Assembly (NCBI GenBank): GCA_036785705.1
Contig: JAWUZG010000052.1
Coordinates: forward strand, 620,001 to 684,000
DNA from: Acanthornis magna
Lineage: Eukaryota; Chordata; Aves; Passeriformes; Acanthizidae
Reading direction: 5' to 3'
DNA: 64,000 bases
The notes beneath the pieces are model-generated. The model was not told the origin of the DNA. It saw only the letters and a list, made by a program, of their open reading frames with translations, and did not search any database. Made by a program: the position numbers and the translations under genes. Positions 18,801-33,800 of this stretch are shown here, piece by piece (the first letter of the stretch is position 1; every line of letters starts with the position of its first letter).

Positions 18801-21800
18801 ACATGAGAAATGGGGGAAGTTAACCCAGGCTGTGAGGATGCTGCTTCTGGGATCTAAATTGTGTAGTTCACAGCTAGCTCTGCTGTGCTTCTCTGTCCCA
18901 CCTTGTTAGCTCTCAATATTATAAACAGCACATTGCACAAGTGGCTCTTGTCTTCTTCCCCCAGCCCATGAGCTCTGCTGTTGCCACGATAAGGTGACAC
19001 AAGAGCACTCATCAGCCAATTGTTACAGGTCTCCTTAGCCTGAAGGCAAACTGGATAAAGCAAAGAGCCCCAGATGGAAGGATTTACACTGACTTCTCTG
19101 AGTTTTGGCTTAACTAGCACGTCCTCTTCTAACACGGATGCTGTTAAATAATAGGCAACTGGTGTCTCTTCTACATCCAGTTGGTGATAGTCATGAAATC
19201 ATAGGAAAGTTTGGATTGGAAAAGACCTTTAAAGCTCATTTAGTCCCACCCCCCTGCAATGAACAGGGACATGTCCAACTGGATCAGGTTGCCTAGAGTC
19301 CAATCCAACCTGACTTTGAATGCTTCTAGCCGTTTATGACACTTGCCTTAAGGAACCATGTTCCAGCATTCAATTTCTGCAGGGCATCCCAGGAGAAAAA
19401 TGCAGCATCTTTATCAATGTCATTAGGGTAGACCTCTTGGATGTTAGTTGTCCTTCTCAAGGTGTCATCATGCATGAGGAAAGGAACCCCATCATAGCTG
19501 TCAGAGAGCAAGAGTTCAGGTCACCTGGGGTGCAGGTTCATTCACAACATGAGCAGACTCATTCCAGGTCAGAAGAACTTGTGGGCCACCATGAGTGCAG
19601 CAGTGCAGCCTCCATCAGTGCAGAGTGCAATATGGAAGAATGCTGAGGCTCAAGACACCAGGTTATTTCCAACTTAAATACTTCTAGATCTCAGACAAGT
19701 CATGCTTGTCTGTGCCTCAGTTTCCCTAGAGGTAACGTGAAGGAGGTAACCTTTTTGCCTGCCAACTCCCCCAAAAATGAATAGTGATTTATGGTTGAAA
19801 TCTCTTTTTGCTGACATCAAAGTGTTTCTGTGGTTTTCAGGGGACTGAATTCTGAATAGACAGCGATGGAAATACAAAATTTTCTCTTATAGAAAGGTCT
19901 AGTTTAGTAGAACATCTAAGTGTTAGTGTTTTTCTCATTTGTGCTTGGAACTGCACATCCTGCACAGAATGTTAGCAGTTCATGGCAATGGGTTCACCAA
20001 ACAAAGGCAATTAAAGATCTAATAATTAGGGCAATGCTGTCACAAATCTGAACACAATTTTGTGTGGGTTTGTAGACCTGATATAACCCTCACTGTGACA
20101 TGGAATTCAGACTAGAGTAGGGACTTGTCTTTGTGCTCTGCCAAGCATTTAAAATACACAGTAGAAATAACGACTGTTAAATCAATAGCTGCAGCTTATT
20201 GACTTGCCTGAGAACAACCATGCCCTACAGCCCCTGTAATCACATGACAGCTGAGGGACCCTGTTCCAGCCCTAAGTAAAACCTAATTGCCTGGAGCTGC
20301 ATGTCTCCAAAAGCAACTCTTAGAAGAAGCAGCATATATTGTGAGATGCAATGTTTTGCCCTCACCTAATGGTGACATCTGTTTCAAGACCATCCCCACC
20401 ATGCTCAATTGTCTTCAGAAATGACATCTCAGTGTTTTCTGGTGCCACCTGAAAAAAAAGCACATGAGCAGATGATTTTCAAACATGCTCTGGAGGACTC
20501 TGTAAATACTTTCTGCCTCTTTGTAACATCTCTGGTTTTTATTAAGGGAGCATCATTATATTGTTAAAGTCTACTGTTTGTTTTCTTCCACTTTAGCCAA
20601 ACCCTTCTCGCAGAAGGGTAACAGAATGATAGAATGGTTTGGGTTGGAAGGGACCTTGAAGATCACCCTATTCCAATCTCCCTGTCATAGGCAGAGACAC
20701 CTTTCACTAGTTCAGGTTGCTCAGGGCACCCTCCAACCTGATCTTGTTCCTCAGGAACAGTGTTTTCCTTGTAAGCAAACCCATGCAGTGATGCCTTTGG
20801 CATGCTGTCCCAATGACCAGAAATGTCTCCCACCCTCCACAGATTTCATGGGGAAAAAAAAAAAAAAAAAAACAAACAGAAGATGATAATGAAAGTAGCA
20901 AGAAACAGGATGAGGAAATGACAAGAAATCTGACTTCTTCAGACCTACCATTGGTGCTCCACGGTGTCCAATGAGGGCTGGCTTTGGTCCAAGTGTTCCC
21001 TTCTCTCTGATGCAAGGAGAGTACATCCCCAAAGGTATCAAGAAAAGAAAGAGAAGGATAGCCAGGTATGGACCAACAATTATCACCTGAATAACTGAAA
21101 GAATTTGAAGGAGGAAGGCTAGAGTTAATCCATGTAATGTACGAGTTTGCCTTGCTGCTTAACTTTTAATACAGTCCTCCAGCTAAGTAGCTTTTGGGTT
21201 TTGTCCCATCCCTTTTTCTATCCCTTTTTCCCCTAATTTTTACTTTCTCTCCAAACAATGCAACCCAGGAAAACAAATTGGTCAAAGCAAGGATGCAGGT
21301 TTTATGCTATAATTACATCTCACCGTGCCTTACAGTGAGACACACCCTTTATTTCTTTTTCTTTAGACATGGTGCAGTGAAATCTCCTCCACCTGTAGGA
21401 AAACAGTCCTCAATAGAAGGTTGCTAATTTTTTCTTACTCAGATAAGAACAAGCACCATTTTGATGTTTCATTCACTATGAAGAGTAGGAACCTCTCTCC
21501 TTCAACTATGTTACCTCTCCTTACTGTTAATGCTTCTCTGGTTCACTCAGATTTTTGTTAATGACCTTCTGTGTGTGACCTAGAGAATCCTACAGACCCT
21601 GACAGCATGGATATTGCACCTCAGAAACTTGCCAACTCATTCCCTACGGTCTTCTTTGGAGTCTGTTGACACATTTCCCAAGAGCCCCAGGGGTTCTTCA
21701 CTTCAGGGATGAAAACAGTTCTGAGAAATGAGCACCTATGCACCAACACCTCTTTCTTGAACAGGTACCACCATCCCTCCGCATGCTGTGCCAGTGGCTC

Positions 21801-24800
21801 TGAAGGAATTTGGGCTTACACTTAAGATGATGGTGGGCTAAGTACCTCAGGCATGTCTAGGGTCCCTGCATATTCTCCCTCAACCTCCCCAGCTGTAGTT
21901 CAATAAGAAAAGTCTTGGACAGGAAAAAAATGTTTTCTCAGTCCATTCTGTCCGTGATTTTTATTACAAACCAATATCTGAAGATAGGTGTCAGGTAGAT
22001 AATTTTGGCTATGTGGAGAGACAATCAGAGAAAAACAGCCACTCCCAGTCAGGCTTTTCTGCAGTTGTTCCTGGCATCTGGCTTTGTCCTTACAACATTT
22101 GGTCATACTTCCTAGAGATGGGCAGGAACTTCCCATGAGATAACACTAGGAAGTGATCAAGAAGCTCTTTTCCCTGTCTCAGCTGGCTTCTCCTGAGATA
22201 CACTAGTCTGAAGTGGTTTGTCTGACTGGACTGGAGATCCCTTCTGTATACAGCAAGCAGAAATCAGCCGAGGGAGCTGCCACTGGCTGCTTTCTCCTGC
22301 AGAGGGCTAAACAAATTTTCACTCATGACTGAGAACATGGGTGCTTGTGCTAGTCTCCTCCATCTCAAGGCAGATCACGGCTTCAGTATAGGGCAAAGCA
22401 GTGCAAGGGGGCATGCCAACCTCTAACACACCAGGACAAGACAGTGCACAGCCCAAGCCCCAGTCCCACTAATTTCCCTGGGATATGCAGAATTTAAAAG
22501 TCTCCTCCAGCTGGAGTGCAGGTGTGGGAGGAAAGGGCTCCTGCATGCCTCTTTTCCCATGCTCATATATATCTTTTGTCATATGAGGAGCAGGAACCAG
22601 AGCTGCCATACCTTTCTTATCTGCTCTGATGGCATGAAGAGCCACAGGCCAGGACAGAAGGACCATGATGGCAATTGCCCCTAAGTGGAGAAAAGGAGCT
22701 GTGACCTGGCAAGGAGAAAAAGGGATTTTAGTAAAATGATGAACTGTGGAGACAGATGGAAACAATTCCCATGAGAGCTACAGCCCATACACCTGGAGGG
22801 GCTCCTGCTGCAGATACCAGCAATTAACCACTCTCTCTCCTGTGTTGGATCCACCAAACACCTCAGGACTCAGAGGAGAGACGTGTCCCTGTCCAGGCCA
22901 GGGAGGAGTGTGCCCCAGCCTGAGGTGTGCTCCTCACTTCTTCACTTTCTCCTAAGTCAGCTGAAGGGGACACAACTACCCTCCTCCATGAGGACATGGT
23001 TGCCGCTCCTGATATGCCATAATCTGTCTTCCAGTTCAACCCAATATAAACCACTCCAATTCCATCCCATCCAGGCAACAGCTATCTCTGCTCCACACCA
23101 CACTGCAGTTAAATCATTAAACTGATGTCAACAAACCTGAGTGATAAAATGAGGTATTTACTAGCTGTGGTGTGAAACTAACTATTGTGGTATAAGAGAA
23201 AAAGATGTATTAGATAATATCGCTGGACAGATATAGTCAGTAGATGTGATTTCTTTAATCCTAAAGATTAAACAAGTTCATAAGACAAGAATCGCTTCTA
23301 TGCTTGTCATGAATGCATGAACAGAGCTGTAAACCACGCAGAAATACAGACTCTGAATGGTTGTTGGTCTGACACATTGTTTCTAAAACTAGGCAAATCT
23401 GAGCAAGAAACCAGTCCATCATCTTCTCACACTCATCAGAGCCCTGTGGCAAATATTCCAGCTAGAACTGAGAGTTATTAAGGTATGTGCTAGGAATAAA
23501 CCCCAGCTATCCAGATGCAAGCCTTTCCTGTTGCTTAGTCCTGATGCTCGATTCTCTAAGCTGGAAGGGTTGAAGAAAGCAGCAGTCACTGGGAGCTGTT
23601 ACTGAACATGATACTGCCTGCCCTGGACATTCCACACCAACATCTCCAGACCAGAAACAGGATTAGTTGCACAAGCAGAGGTGCCATCTGAGGTGTCCAG
23701 AATACCTGAGATAGATCTGCAGGGCTAATGGACATGACACAGTACCTACAAGATCCATGTCCTTTGGGAACAGCAGTGGGAGGCCATCTCAAAGGGCGTG
23801 GACACCTGAAATAAACAGCACCTGTGGGGAACCCCAAGGCTCTTGTGTCTCCTTCTCCTCATCCACATCCCCTGGTGTCTGTCAGAGGGAGGAGAAGCTG
23901 ATGGTTTCTCATTACCTTTGCTAGTGCATAACCCCATGGTTAGCAAACTGTAGAACAGGAATGTGCAATTAACCACACCCTACAAACACCACATCTTCGA
24001 TGCCTCTTCCAGTCCATTTGCATTGCTCCTCCCAGCCTTCACAAGCACTAAGCCACATGGGGCAGAGGTAATAGACCCAACAGACCAATAGACCCAAACC
24101 ATAGAATTGTAGAGTGGTTTGGATCCTGAAAAGCAGCTGTGTAGTCAAAGGCTCCATACTTGTTGCTTCCCAATACAAGTGGGGACCTGGATGCTCAGAC
24201 ACTGAACAGCACTGGACAGCTCTTGCCTCCACCTTCAGATCTGGTGAGAGTTGAGGAGGCCAGCAACCATGAATGCTGACCTCCTCCATCCAGCATTTTG
24301 TCCCACCTGACATCAGCGTGCTCCACCTGTTCCCCAAAAACTCAGTGCTCTCCTGCCCTCAGGAGCTTAAGCTCTTCTGAGTCACAAAAGACTGAAATTG
24401 TGCTGTACCAGCAGATTGGGATGAGAGATGAGGGAGAAAGTTCTTGCTCCAGCAAACCTACCAGCCTAAGGGGTCTGATTTACCTGCCCTGGACAGCTGA
24501 AATTTCACAGTATACCTACATTTTTTTGGGAGGAAAAAAAAGGGCTGTAACTATCTATATCTTCCCAAACTAAGACATATTATATCACATAGCTTGAAAC
24601 TCAACCTCGGGCCTTGGCTTCCTTTTCCCTAACAGGAAACATTAAGTCATAATAAAAGTTTACTCAGAACACAGCCTGTTAACAAAAACCATGTGAAAAA
24701 CACCCACCATACAATATCTTCTGCCAGTTGTCACAAAATAATTCTATAAACAAGCTGCTCTTTCAAATAGACCTCCTAACCCCTCTTACCTGGAATGACA

Positions 24801-27800
24801 GGCGGACAGTTTTCTGGTGATCTCGCCAGAGTATAGACAATGCGAAGAGGGATGACAGAGAGAAGACCAGGGCGAGGATAGTACCAATCTGGAGACAAAA
24901 AGAAGACATAGATCACGTTAACATTTCTGCATAGAATATGCCATCCATCTGAGTAACACGCTAATTTAAGCAGCTTGATGAATTGTTTAGGATGCATGAG
25001 ATTGACTATGCCAGTTCAGAGACAAAGAGATCCAGTGGGACTGAAACCAAATCACAGTACTATCAGTATGGCAGGACTGATTTCAAGAGTTGGATACTCA
25101 ACTGAGTCAGCCCTCAGGACTCTCTCTGTAATCACTGGAGAAAGAGGAACTTTAGAGGTGATCAATTCTTGCTTAGATTATGATGGAATATGCCTCTCTC
25201 TCTCTCTATTGATACAGATGGAGCCTAGCTGATCAGCTTACTTTAAATCCCTAACCTGCAGATGGACTTCATCACTTCTAAACTCAGAAGTGACAAATTC
25301 CACCCAAAAGGGACAACAACACAACCTCCCTGTTTTATGAGCTGCTTTGTAACAGGCTTCAGTGATAACAAACCCTCCCATAATTAAGAGATGAGTGGTC
25401 ACTTTTTAACCAGAAAGGTGAGGAGGTATCTCAGTCAATTCTTCAGCTTCTTGTTTGGTTTGGTACCAGCACTGTGGTGATGGCAGGCTCTTATTGCTGT
25501 ATCACCTATCTGCTGACAACTAAAGGCAAGTAGCAATTGCATCAAGGTCCTAACCATTCTTCAGGGGATCTTTTACAGATCAGCACCTTAATAATCTATC
25601 CCTAATCCCTTGCATCCAAGAATGCATCTGTTTTATTATTATTCTTTTTTTTTCAAGTTTGTTTGTTTTGGGTTCTGTGGGGTATTTATTTTAGGTGGGT
25701 TTTTTTGGTTTTTTGTTAGGGTTTTTTTGGGTTTTTTTTGGTTGGTTGGCTGGTTGGTTGGTTGGTTGGTTGGTTGGTTGGTTTGGGGGGGTTTTTTGGT
25801 CTTTCACAAATTGTTCTACAAATTTCTGGTTCTTCTGGAACCCATTTTTCAATAGTAAAGATCACTCCATTTCCATTAATCAAATGAAGAAACACAGGGT
25901 CAAGCATCGGCACGTTCAACTATTCCTTTCCACTGCAGGCTTTGCAATTGCATTGCATCCTACCCTAAACTGCATGGCTAGGGGAGCATTTTTTAAATGC
26001 CCCACATAGCCTCAAAAATTACTTAAGAAAGGTGATTCTAACACATAATTTTGCATCAACAAGTCCCTGAGAATTTGTTTCTATGTCTTCAAAACTCCAA
26101 GTGGCATTTCCCAAACCACAGAATAGAATTAGGAACTATAGAAGGGTTTGGGTTGAAAGGGACTTTAAAGACCATCTAGTTCCAGCCCCCCTGCCATGGG
26201 CAGGGATGCCACTCACTAGATCAGGTTGCTTAGGGCCCCATCCAGCCTGACCTTGAACACTTACAAGGAACCGTCCAAAGACCAAAAGGCATAAAGCACC
26301 AGGATGCCTTGAAAAAGTCTTCTTTCTCTTCTGCAGAGAGAGAAGACACTTTTTTCACTGTTGTTGGGGTCTGCTCCAGAAAATCATGCAGTACTTCTCA
26401 TGAAAACTTTGCTTTTGACTTCATGTTACCATATGTAGATGTGTCAAATATAGACATCTTCACCTGAATGAGTCACTGCAGGCACCTTTTAGAGTCAGTG
26501 GGGAAAAGGGGGTTTTTTTTGAGTGTGATTCATCTCATCTTAATTTAGATGCCTATGACCAGCTGGATGAATTGCATCCTCAGAGGACTCATTTCCCTCC
26601 ACTGAGTGCAAAGGGAGTTTGAGTGATCAGCTCAGGTGGAGATATTACTTTTATGGGTATCTAAATCTCATAAATATCTTCCCTCTTTTCTTTCCCATAG
26701 TCTAAGAGGTTTTCTGTGCAAAGAAACACCATAGACTCAATTAATTTTAAGCATGGATTAGAGTTACCAGAAAGCCCTGACTCTCCCCACCTTGTGACTC
26801 CAGTGCAGGTACAGCTGCTGACCTTCTGCAAGCAAACACATCGCGAGGACCTGGGAAATCAAGAAGAGATTGTATGCATCCTGGTGGAAGGTGGTGATGT
26901 GTGTCCAGTGACGCATTTCTGGAATTATTTTTGCATTGGGAAGTTACTTTGCACTACGTCTTCCCGCACAATGTCACTGTTTGCTGGAGAGGTGTATGGA
27001 AAGAAAGGTTTATTGCTACAGTAAAAATGCTTCTGAAATGGCCAAGCACATGTCAAGACTGCCCTTCAGGATGAAAGATTTTTCCTAGGTAACAGATAAT
27101 TGGGCACTTTGGGATATTGACTTTCAATTACTTTTCTCTGTGAGGAGAGATTCTGAAAGAGGAATGATGGCCGGTGTCAATTATTATTGTATAAACCAAT
27201 ACAGCACTAACACTGACTATTTTCTATGCATTTGTTGTGATTAGAGGCATATCAACCACGGGAGAAAAGTCAGGGAATAAAAAATGCCTCAGAGCAGCAC
27301 AGAAGTACAGAGCAGACGGCAAAAAAAGGCAATTCTTCCACATTAACCACAGGGAATGCAAGAGACAGGCACATCTCAGACCAGAGAAAAGTGTCTTGGA
27401 GATTAAATGACTCCAGTTTTTGGTGGCTGGCATGTTCCTTCCACCTGATGGCAAGTTGAAGCCCTTGGGGAGGATTCTTAGGAGGCATGCTACAAACCCT
27501 AGACAGGACAGAGGACAACCCGAGATGCCTTGAATACCAAGAAGCCAAGGATGAGGCAAGTCAGTCCACAGTTCTCATGCAGAGTTTCTTCACATAGTTC
27601 CACACCTAAGCAACCAGTGAGTCTGGTGAGATTAATTTCACCTGATGAAGCACTTCGCTGCCGTGAAAATGCACAGGTCTATGATCAGGAGTCCAAACAC
27701 CTGGGGAAACTTCCTAGCCACTGTAAAGGATAATTTCAGGACCAGTACCACCAGGTATCAGAGCTTAGAGAAAAGTATTTGTTAAGTAGACATCAGTGCT

Positions 27801-30800
27801 CCACTAAGAAGGATCATTTATGATGCAAGTCCCTCCAGACTGCAGCATAGTGGGATTGTATGAAAACAGGACATATAGATAGATTTGGGGGAAGAGGGTC
27901 TTCTCTCTTTGAAACACAACTACAAATGAATGTAAGCTGTTTCCTTATCCATCTACAAACACACGCTCTTTCCAGGATCATGCTGATTTGAAGCAAGATA
28001 TAAGGCCAGGTTGGATGAAGCTTTGAGCAACATGGTCTAGTGGTAGGTGTTCCTGTCCATGACAGGGGCATTGGAACAAGATGATCTTGAAGGTCCCTTC
28101 CAACACAAACCATTTTATGATTCTTTGATAAGCTCAGCAGTGAATACAAATGCCTCTTGGCATGTTGGCTTCCTTTAATGGAATCCTGCACCCTGTACAT
28201 GACAAGTAACTGTGGGAGCAGTTGAGAGAGAACTGAAATACTGCTAAAGATCTTAAGTTAGCCCCATTTAAATAAGCTATTTCAGGGTTAAAAATGAGAA
28301 AGAAAAGACAGTCTGCTCATTTTCTGCAAGTGATGTTACACAAAGATCTGGTCCTTGCATACAGTAAAGCCAAACCTTTAGAATATTCTGAGTCAGAAGA
28401 GACCCACAAGGATCACCAAAGTCCATCTTCTGGCCTTGCACAAAATTCCATGAAGAATCACACCATCTTCCTGAGAGCATAGTCCAAATACTTCTTGAAC
28501 TCAGGGCACTCAGGCAGATGTGGTCCTGTAACTACTTCCCTGGGGAACCTGTTCCAGTGCCAAACAATCCTCTGGGTGAAAAACGTTTTCCTAATTTCTA
28601 ACCTAAATCTCCACTGATACACTTCTATGTTATTCCCTTGTGTCTTCTCACTGGTCTGTCTACTTCAAATTTCTTCCACACACTTTCTGAAATTGTCTAA
28701 TACAAGTACAGAGACACGAGAGCTTAGGTGACCACTATGTTTCTGACTAATACTGCCAGGGTTAGAGTCAAGGTCCCCCTTGCCAATCCCATCACCTTCC
28801 AGAATCTTACAGCCTCCAACACTTGCATTCTTCTCTTCTTTAAAATGAGGTGTGAAAGTGTCTGCCCTCCACCATCTACCTGCAAAGTGGTGATTAAGGG
28901 ATGATTCCCAGTGGCAAGAGAGATGGATTTGCTGCAAGGAGGATTGCACTTCTGTCTCCCTCTTCCTGAGTGGCTGCATTGACTACAAGGTTATGCTGGA
29001 CAGCAGATGCTTAACTCCACTCTCCTTCAGCATGGGAAGGACCTTGTAATCCTCTCAGTACTTCTGGTGAGGTGTGGGCAGGCTCTGAACCTAGAGTGGT
29101 ACATGGGACAAGAACATGCAGGTGGGCACTTAGATACTCAGCTCACCTGCTCACTTAGATGTTCACAACAGCTCGATTCAGGTCCTTACTTTCACTTTCT
29201 GACAAAAATGCAGCAACTCTGAACTTGTCTGCTACCCAAGGGATGGGTAGAAGACAAGGGATGGAGTCTCTTAGGGATGGAGTTTTGAGGTCCCATTTTG
29301 GATTTCAGTGTCAATGTACTATTTTGAGTTCTCTCAGCCAATGAATGAAGAGGCCACAACACATACGAACCTCTTTACTTTGTACAGTCACAAGTCACCT
29401 CCTCACAGCCTTTAGAATAAACATAGCTGAACTTGCAGAGGCAAATGTTATCTGTTGGGGTTTGAAAGACTAAACAAGAAAAGATTTTTCTTCTCCACTA
29501 TCTGTAATTAGACCCCTCAGCTTAAGCTTTTAGCCCTAATGGTGATGAGAAAATTGTCTTGGGGAGCAATTGAACAATTGAATTAATTGAAATTGATTGT
29601 CTGAAAAAATGACAATGGTGCATGTGGATGCAGAGCATCTTTGTCCAGACAGCTAGTGCTTTCTTGTGCAGCATTTTCTTCAGCCACCTGTGGCTGGTGG
29701 GCAGAAGACTGTATGCTTCAGTGGGTCACAATAAGGTCATGGAAGCAGGCTTGCAGGTTCCAGTTGGGTGCCATCATTAAGAAAGAGTGTATGGTGCTTG
29801 CAAGCAAAACCAGACCAGCCACTGGTTGATATAAAATCTTTCTGCTCCAACAAGGGCATCAGGGTGCTCAGTTTTCTGATGTGATGGGCTGCTCATGCAA
29901 AACGCCACCAGAAAACATCACCTAGGTGAAGGTCTCCAGTCCTTCCTGCAACACCTGTGGAGATGGTCTCCATCCAACACTGTTCAACCAGAACTTGGGG
30001 TGTAATTCATCATGACAGAAACCTGTTTGGCCACCAGTTGTCTGAAATGTATTAGAGCAACCCATCCATCATACAGTACCCACACTGATAGATTTATTTA
30101 GAAGTGGAAGGGCTGAGTTACACTTACTAGCCCGTAGCTCACAGTGTTTTGCTGGGTGGTCCATCAAAGCCTTCAGTGAAAGGGAAGCTCTGCAAAAAGT
30201 GGTGGAGGGGTGTATTCCTGGTAGAGTTCTCTGGAAGAGCCCTGCTAGGATGAGCATTGCCCAGCCACAGTTGTTGCAATACCCTTCATGTTCAGCAAGA
30301 GCATAAGGGATGGCAATGATAACTTTCCTCGCTCTCCCTCAAGACCTCATCCCATTGAAGTAGCAGCCTCATGCCTGCAGCACCCACTGCTCAGCATGGG
30401 TGCATGCAGTGGTCTTGTCACACAGGACATGGTGGCATGGTGATGCAACCAAGCAGGACAAGTGTCCTCAGAAATACCCAACAGCTTTGGTTGGGTGACT
30501 TAACAGCTTCATAAAAGCAAGGAGCAAATGGACCTTCACTGCAGGGGCTGTTCCCAAGCAGAGGAACATCTGAAGTGTTTCTTCTGCTGTCTGATACCGT
30601 CCAGACTACTTGCATCCTTCCAGGTTTATCCATGCTCACCCTTCTGAGGAAGGCAAATGTTGGTAGCCTCATTAGACAGAAATGAGAGGCTTGAGAGGAA
30701 GAGGAGGATGTAGCTACACAATAAAGAGGGAGACTAGGACTGAACCAAACCATGTAGGAGACCAATTTCACCTCATATCTTCCATTTTCCTTTCTGGCTT

Positions 30801-33800
30801 TACTTTGCACATCACCTGCCCTGATAGCTTTCAGTCATCACATTCACACTGACAAAATCCTGAAAATCCTCTAAGAAAGTCCACTGTTTGGACACTGGCT
30901 AATGTGTTGATCCAGAGAGAGTATGACCAAGCTGACACATCAGCCCAGGGGTCTTCAGGCTCCTTAAGCCCATGAAATCCTGTAAAGCCGGTTTCTAGCA
31001 TGGGCTGTGGTGAGTTAGTGCAATCCTGAAGTTGACTCCAGATCCACATCCTGCTCAGGCGCCATCTCAGATGTATCCATGTCATATGGGCATCTCTGGC
31101 AAAGCTCTGAGTTGCCCCAAGTAGCACTGTAACCACCAAACTCCACTCTACTCCATGGTCCCAGGCAAATCCAGGTAGGCTTTGCTGAATAATGAGCCCT
31201 AGAGCCATCATGGTGTTACAAAATCCTTGTAATTAACTATTATTGTTTGTGCCATTCAGAGCTCAGTCAGTCCACGTCTCTTATGATGCTCTTGATCACT
31301 GTGGGCATGACTGAGCACCTGTCCTATTTATCACTTTGGGGTTTTTATTGCTAGCACTATAATGAAAGAATTATTTATTTTTACTTCGTCAGGGGAAAAA
31401 GGACCCCAGAAACCAACTGTGTTAGGTACTACATGGACAAAGCCAAAAGAGATCCCCTGTCATGAGCAATTTACCGACTGACTGTATGATGACACATCAG
31501 GGAATGGGTAAAAACAGCAGGGATGGGTGATAAAAGCTGGTTGTCTTGGTCACAGAGGTGAGACAAAGCCGTAACTTCACCTTCAGCAGCTGGCATTTCA
31601 AAATGAAAATCGGAGCAGGCATGAGACTGATGTGCACTCCAGTGCCTGGAGTTAAAGTGAATTCTGGACCTATAGCTCTGGATGCAGAAGGTAGAAACAT
31701 AGGTGCAAATCTGTCTTTATTTGAGAGCTTTCTTATGAGGGAAAGAACAGAGGAAAAGGATGAGTAAGTAGAAATTTCAGGAAAAGTTTGGGTTTGGTAT
31801 GTTTTCCATAACTAAAGCAGACATCAGATTAGAACTCTAGAGAAAATTTCGCAGGATTTGGAAAAGTGAAGATTTCAGGAACCTCTTTCAGCATAAACTT
31901 CAGCAGCATTTTGTGACCACATCTATGACCTCTACCTGGAGAAAATCATCCAGCAAAGCAGAGTGAGTCAAGTGATAAAGGCCTGTTCTCCTTCCTCTAA
32001 TAAACCTTTTTAGCCAGGATTAGAAGAATAACTCAGCTATGATGACGTATCACCACTGCTACATGACTCAGAGCCCCGTATTTCCCTGCTGCCAAAGCAA
32101 CAATTTTTAACTCCCCCTAAATCTAAATCCAGCCACTGCCGGCTCAGCTTTCTTTGGGTTCAAGGAGGAATTGTTATCAAAGGGAAATCATCAAAAGAAA
32201 TCACAGAAACTGCATCTGGCTCAGACACCCCTGAGCTGAAACTGATCATTTGCGGGTGGATATGGGGAGAAAGTGCTGTAAAAACCCATTGTGTTCCAGA
32301 TCTTCTCTAGGCATTCCCTGTCTAAGGATGGGAAGTCCTCTTATGGAGGACTAGACTGAGCTTTGGTCTGACACATTAAAGCCATCCCTATGTTTACCTT
32401 TCAGGACTACAAATCAAGGTCAGCTTACAAGGAGCATTGCTTACCAATAACAGTGAGATGTATGTGAACAAGACTGCAGCCACAATCAGGATAAGAAGAG
32501 ACCAGAGAAACCAGAAGCCCAGGTTCCCAAAGTTATACCTAAAAATAAATCAATAAAATACTGTAAGAATGTTTTTGGTTAGCACGTGGGCTAGAGGTGA
32601 CCAAGAGCCCTGTTCCTAGAAATTCTGAAAAATTCTAGGCAATAAAACAAAGGCAGGCAGACAACAGCCTATGCTGTAACATGCAAAAGTGATTAAAAGC
32701 CTCCTTCCCAAAATCCCTGATTACATTAACCATCAGACTAATTCACATTTTTATACCTTTCCTTCACATAAAATTTGAGCAGCTTTAATTTAATTTTAGG
32801 GACCAGATTTGCATAACTGTTGCCTACATACTACAGAGCAAAAAGATGTACGTAAATCTCTGATGATTATTTCTTAATTTTGAATCTGGGTACATGGAAT
32901 TCTCTTTCAGTGAGATAGCTGATGCAATGCTTCTGATTCCAGCCACTACATTTCTTCAGGTGGAATGGGGGAGAGAGGGAAGGGGGGAAGGAAAAACTCA
33001 GAGAAGGAAAGAGTTATTTAGTCCCTTTCTTTCACAGTTTTTGTGACGATGATTCTCCCTGTTCTCCTAAATTAACACTTACACCTAAAAATGGTAGCCA
33101 AGCAAAGGACAGAGCCTCAGCACTTCTGAAGTCACTGGACATTCAATTTGTATGCTGCAACCAAGAGTTTAAGGTGCCAGATCTTTGGATCGTGACTAAA
33201 GTGCCCTGTTGCGGCACAGCTGCTCCAGAGGGTGCTCATCCCTTGCCAGTCATACCAGCGATCTGCCCAAGTGGTGGGAGAGGAGGAAAAGATGGTACTT
33301 ACCAGTCAAAGCCATTGTAGTCATTTTTACCTTCACCCCACGTGTACAGAAAGACCAGAGAAACGAAGAAAGCTGCAACAAGCAATGGGAAAAACATGCA
33401 TTCCCGCTGGAGAGGGAGAGGAAGGACAAGCAGTCAGAGCTACGGCCAGCCCAGAGCAATCAAAGCAAATGGCAGGCACTTTCAGGCTGTCCCTAAAAAT
33501 AAGTGGCTTGATGTTGGAATTCTAGCTGAAGTACATATGGAGAGGAGTTCCCTTCCTGTCCCTTGTAACCGGGAGAATGTCCTCAAAAGCATAACCTGCA
33601 CTACTTGTTCTCAGGGAAAAGAAAATTCATGACTTCCCAAATGAACAGGATTTTAACTGTCTCACATGAGAGGAAATTGCACTGTACAGCAACCTTCTTT
33701 TCAATTCTTACTGCACACCCAACCCTAATGTTACTTCTTTAATTTCATTCTATGGCTTTGAGACGTTTCACTGGCCAGGAGAGGTTGGTGCAAAGTCCAC

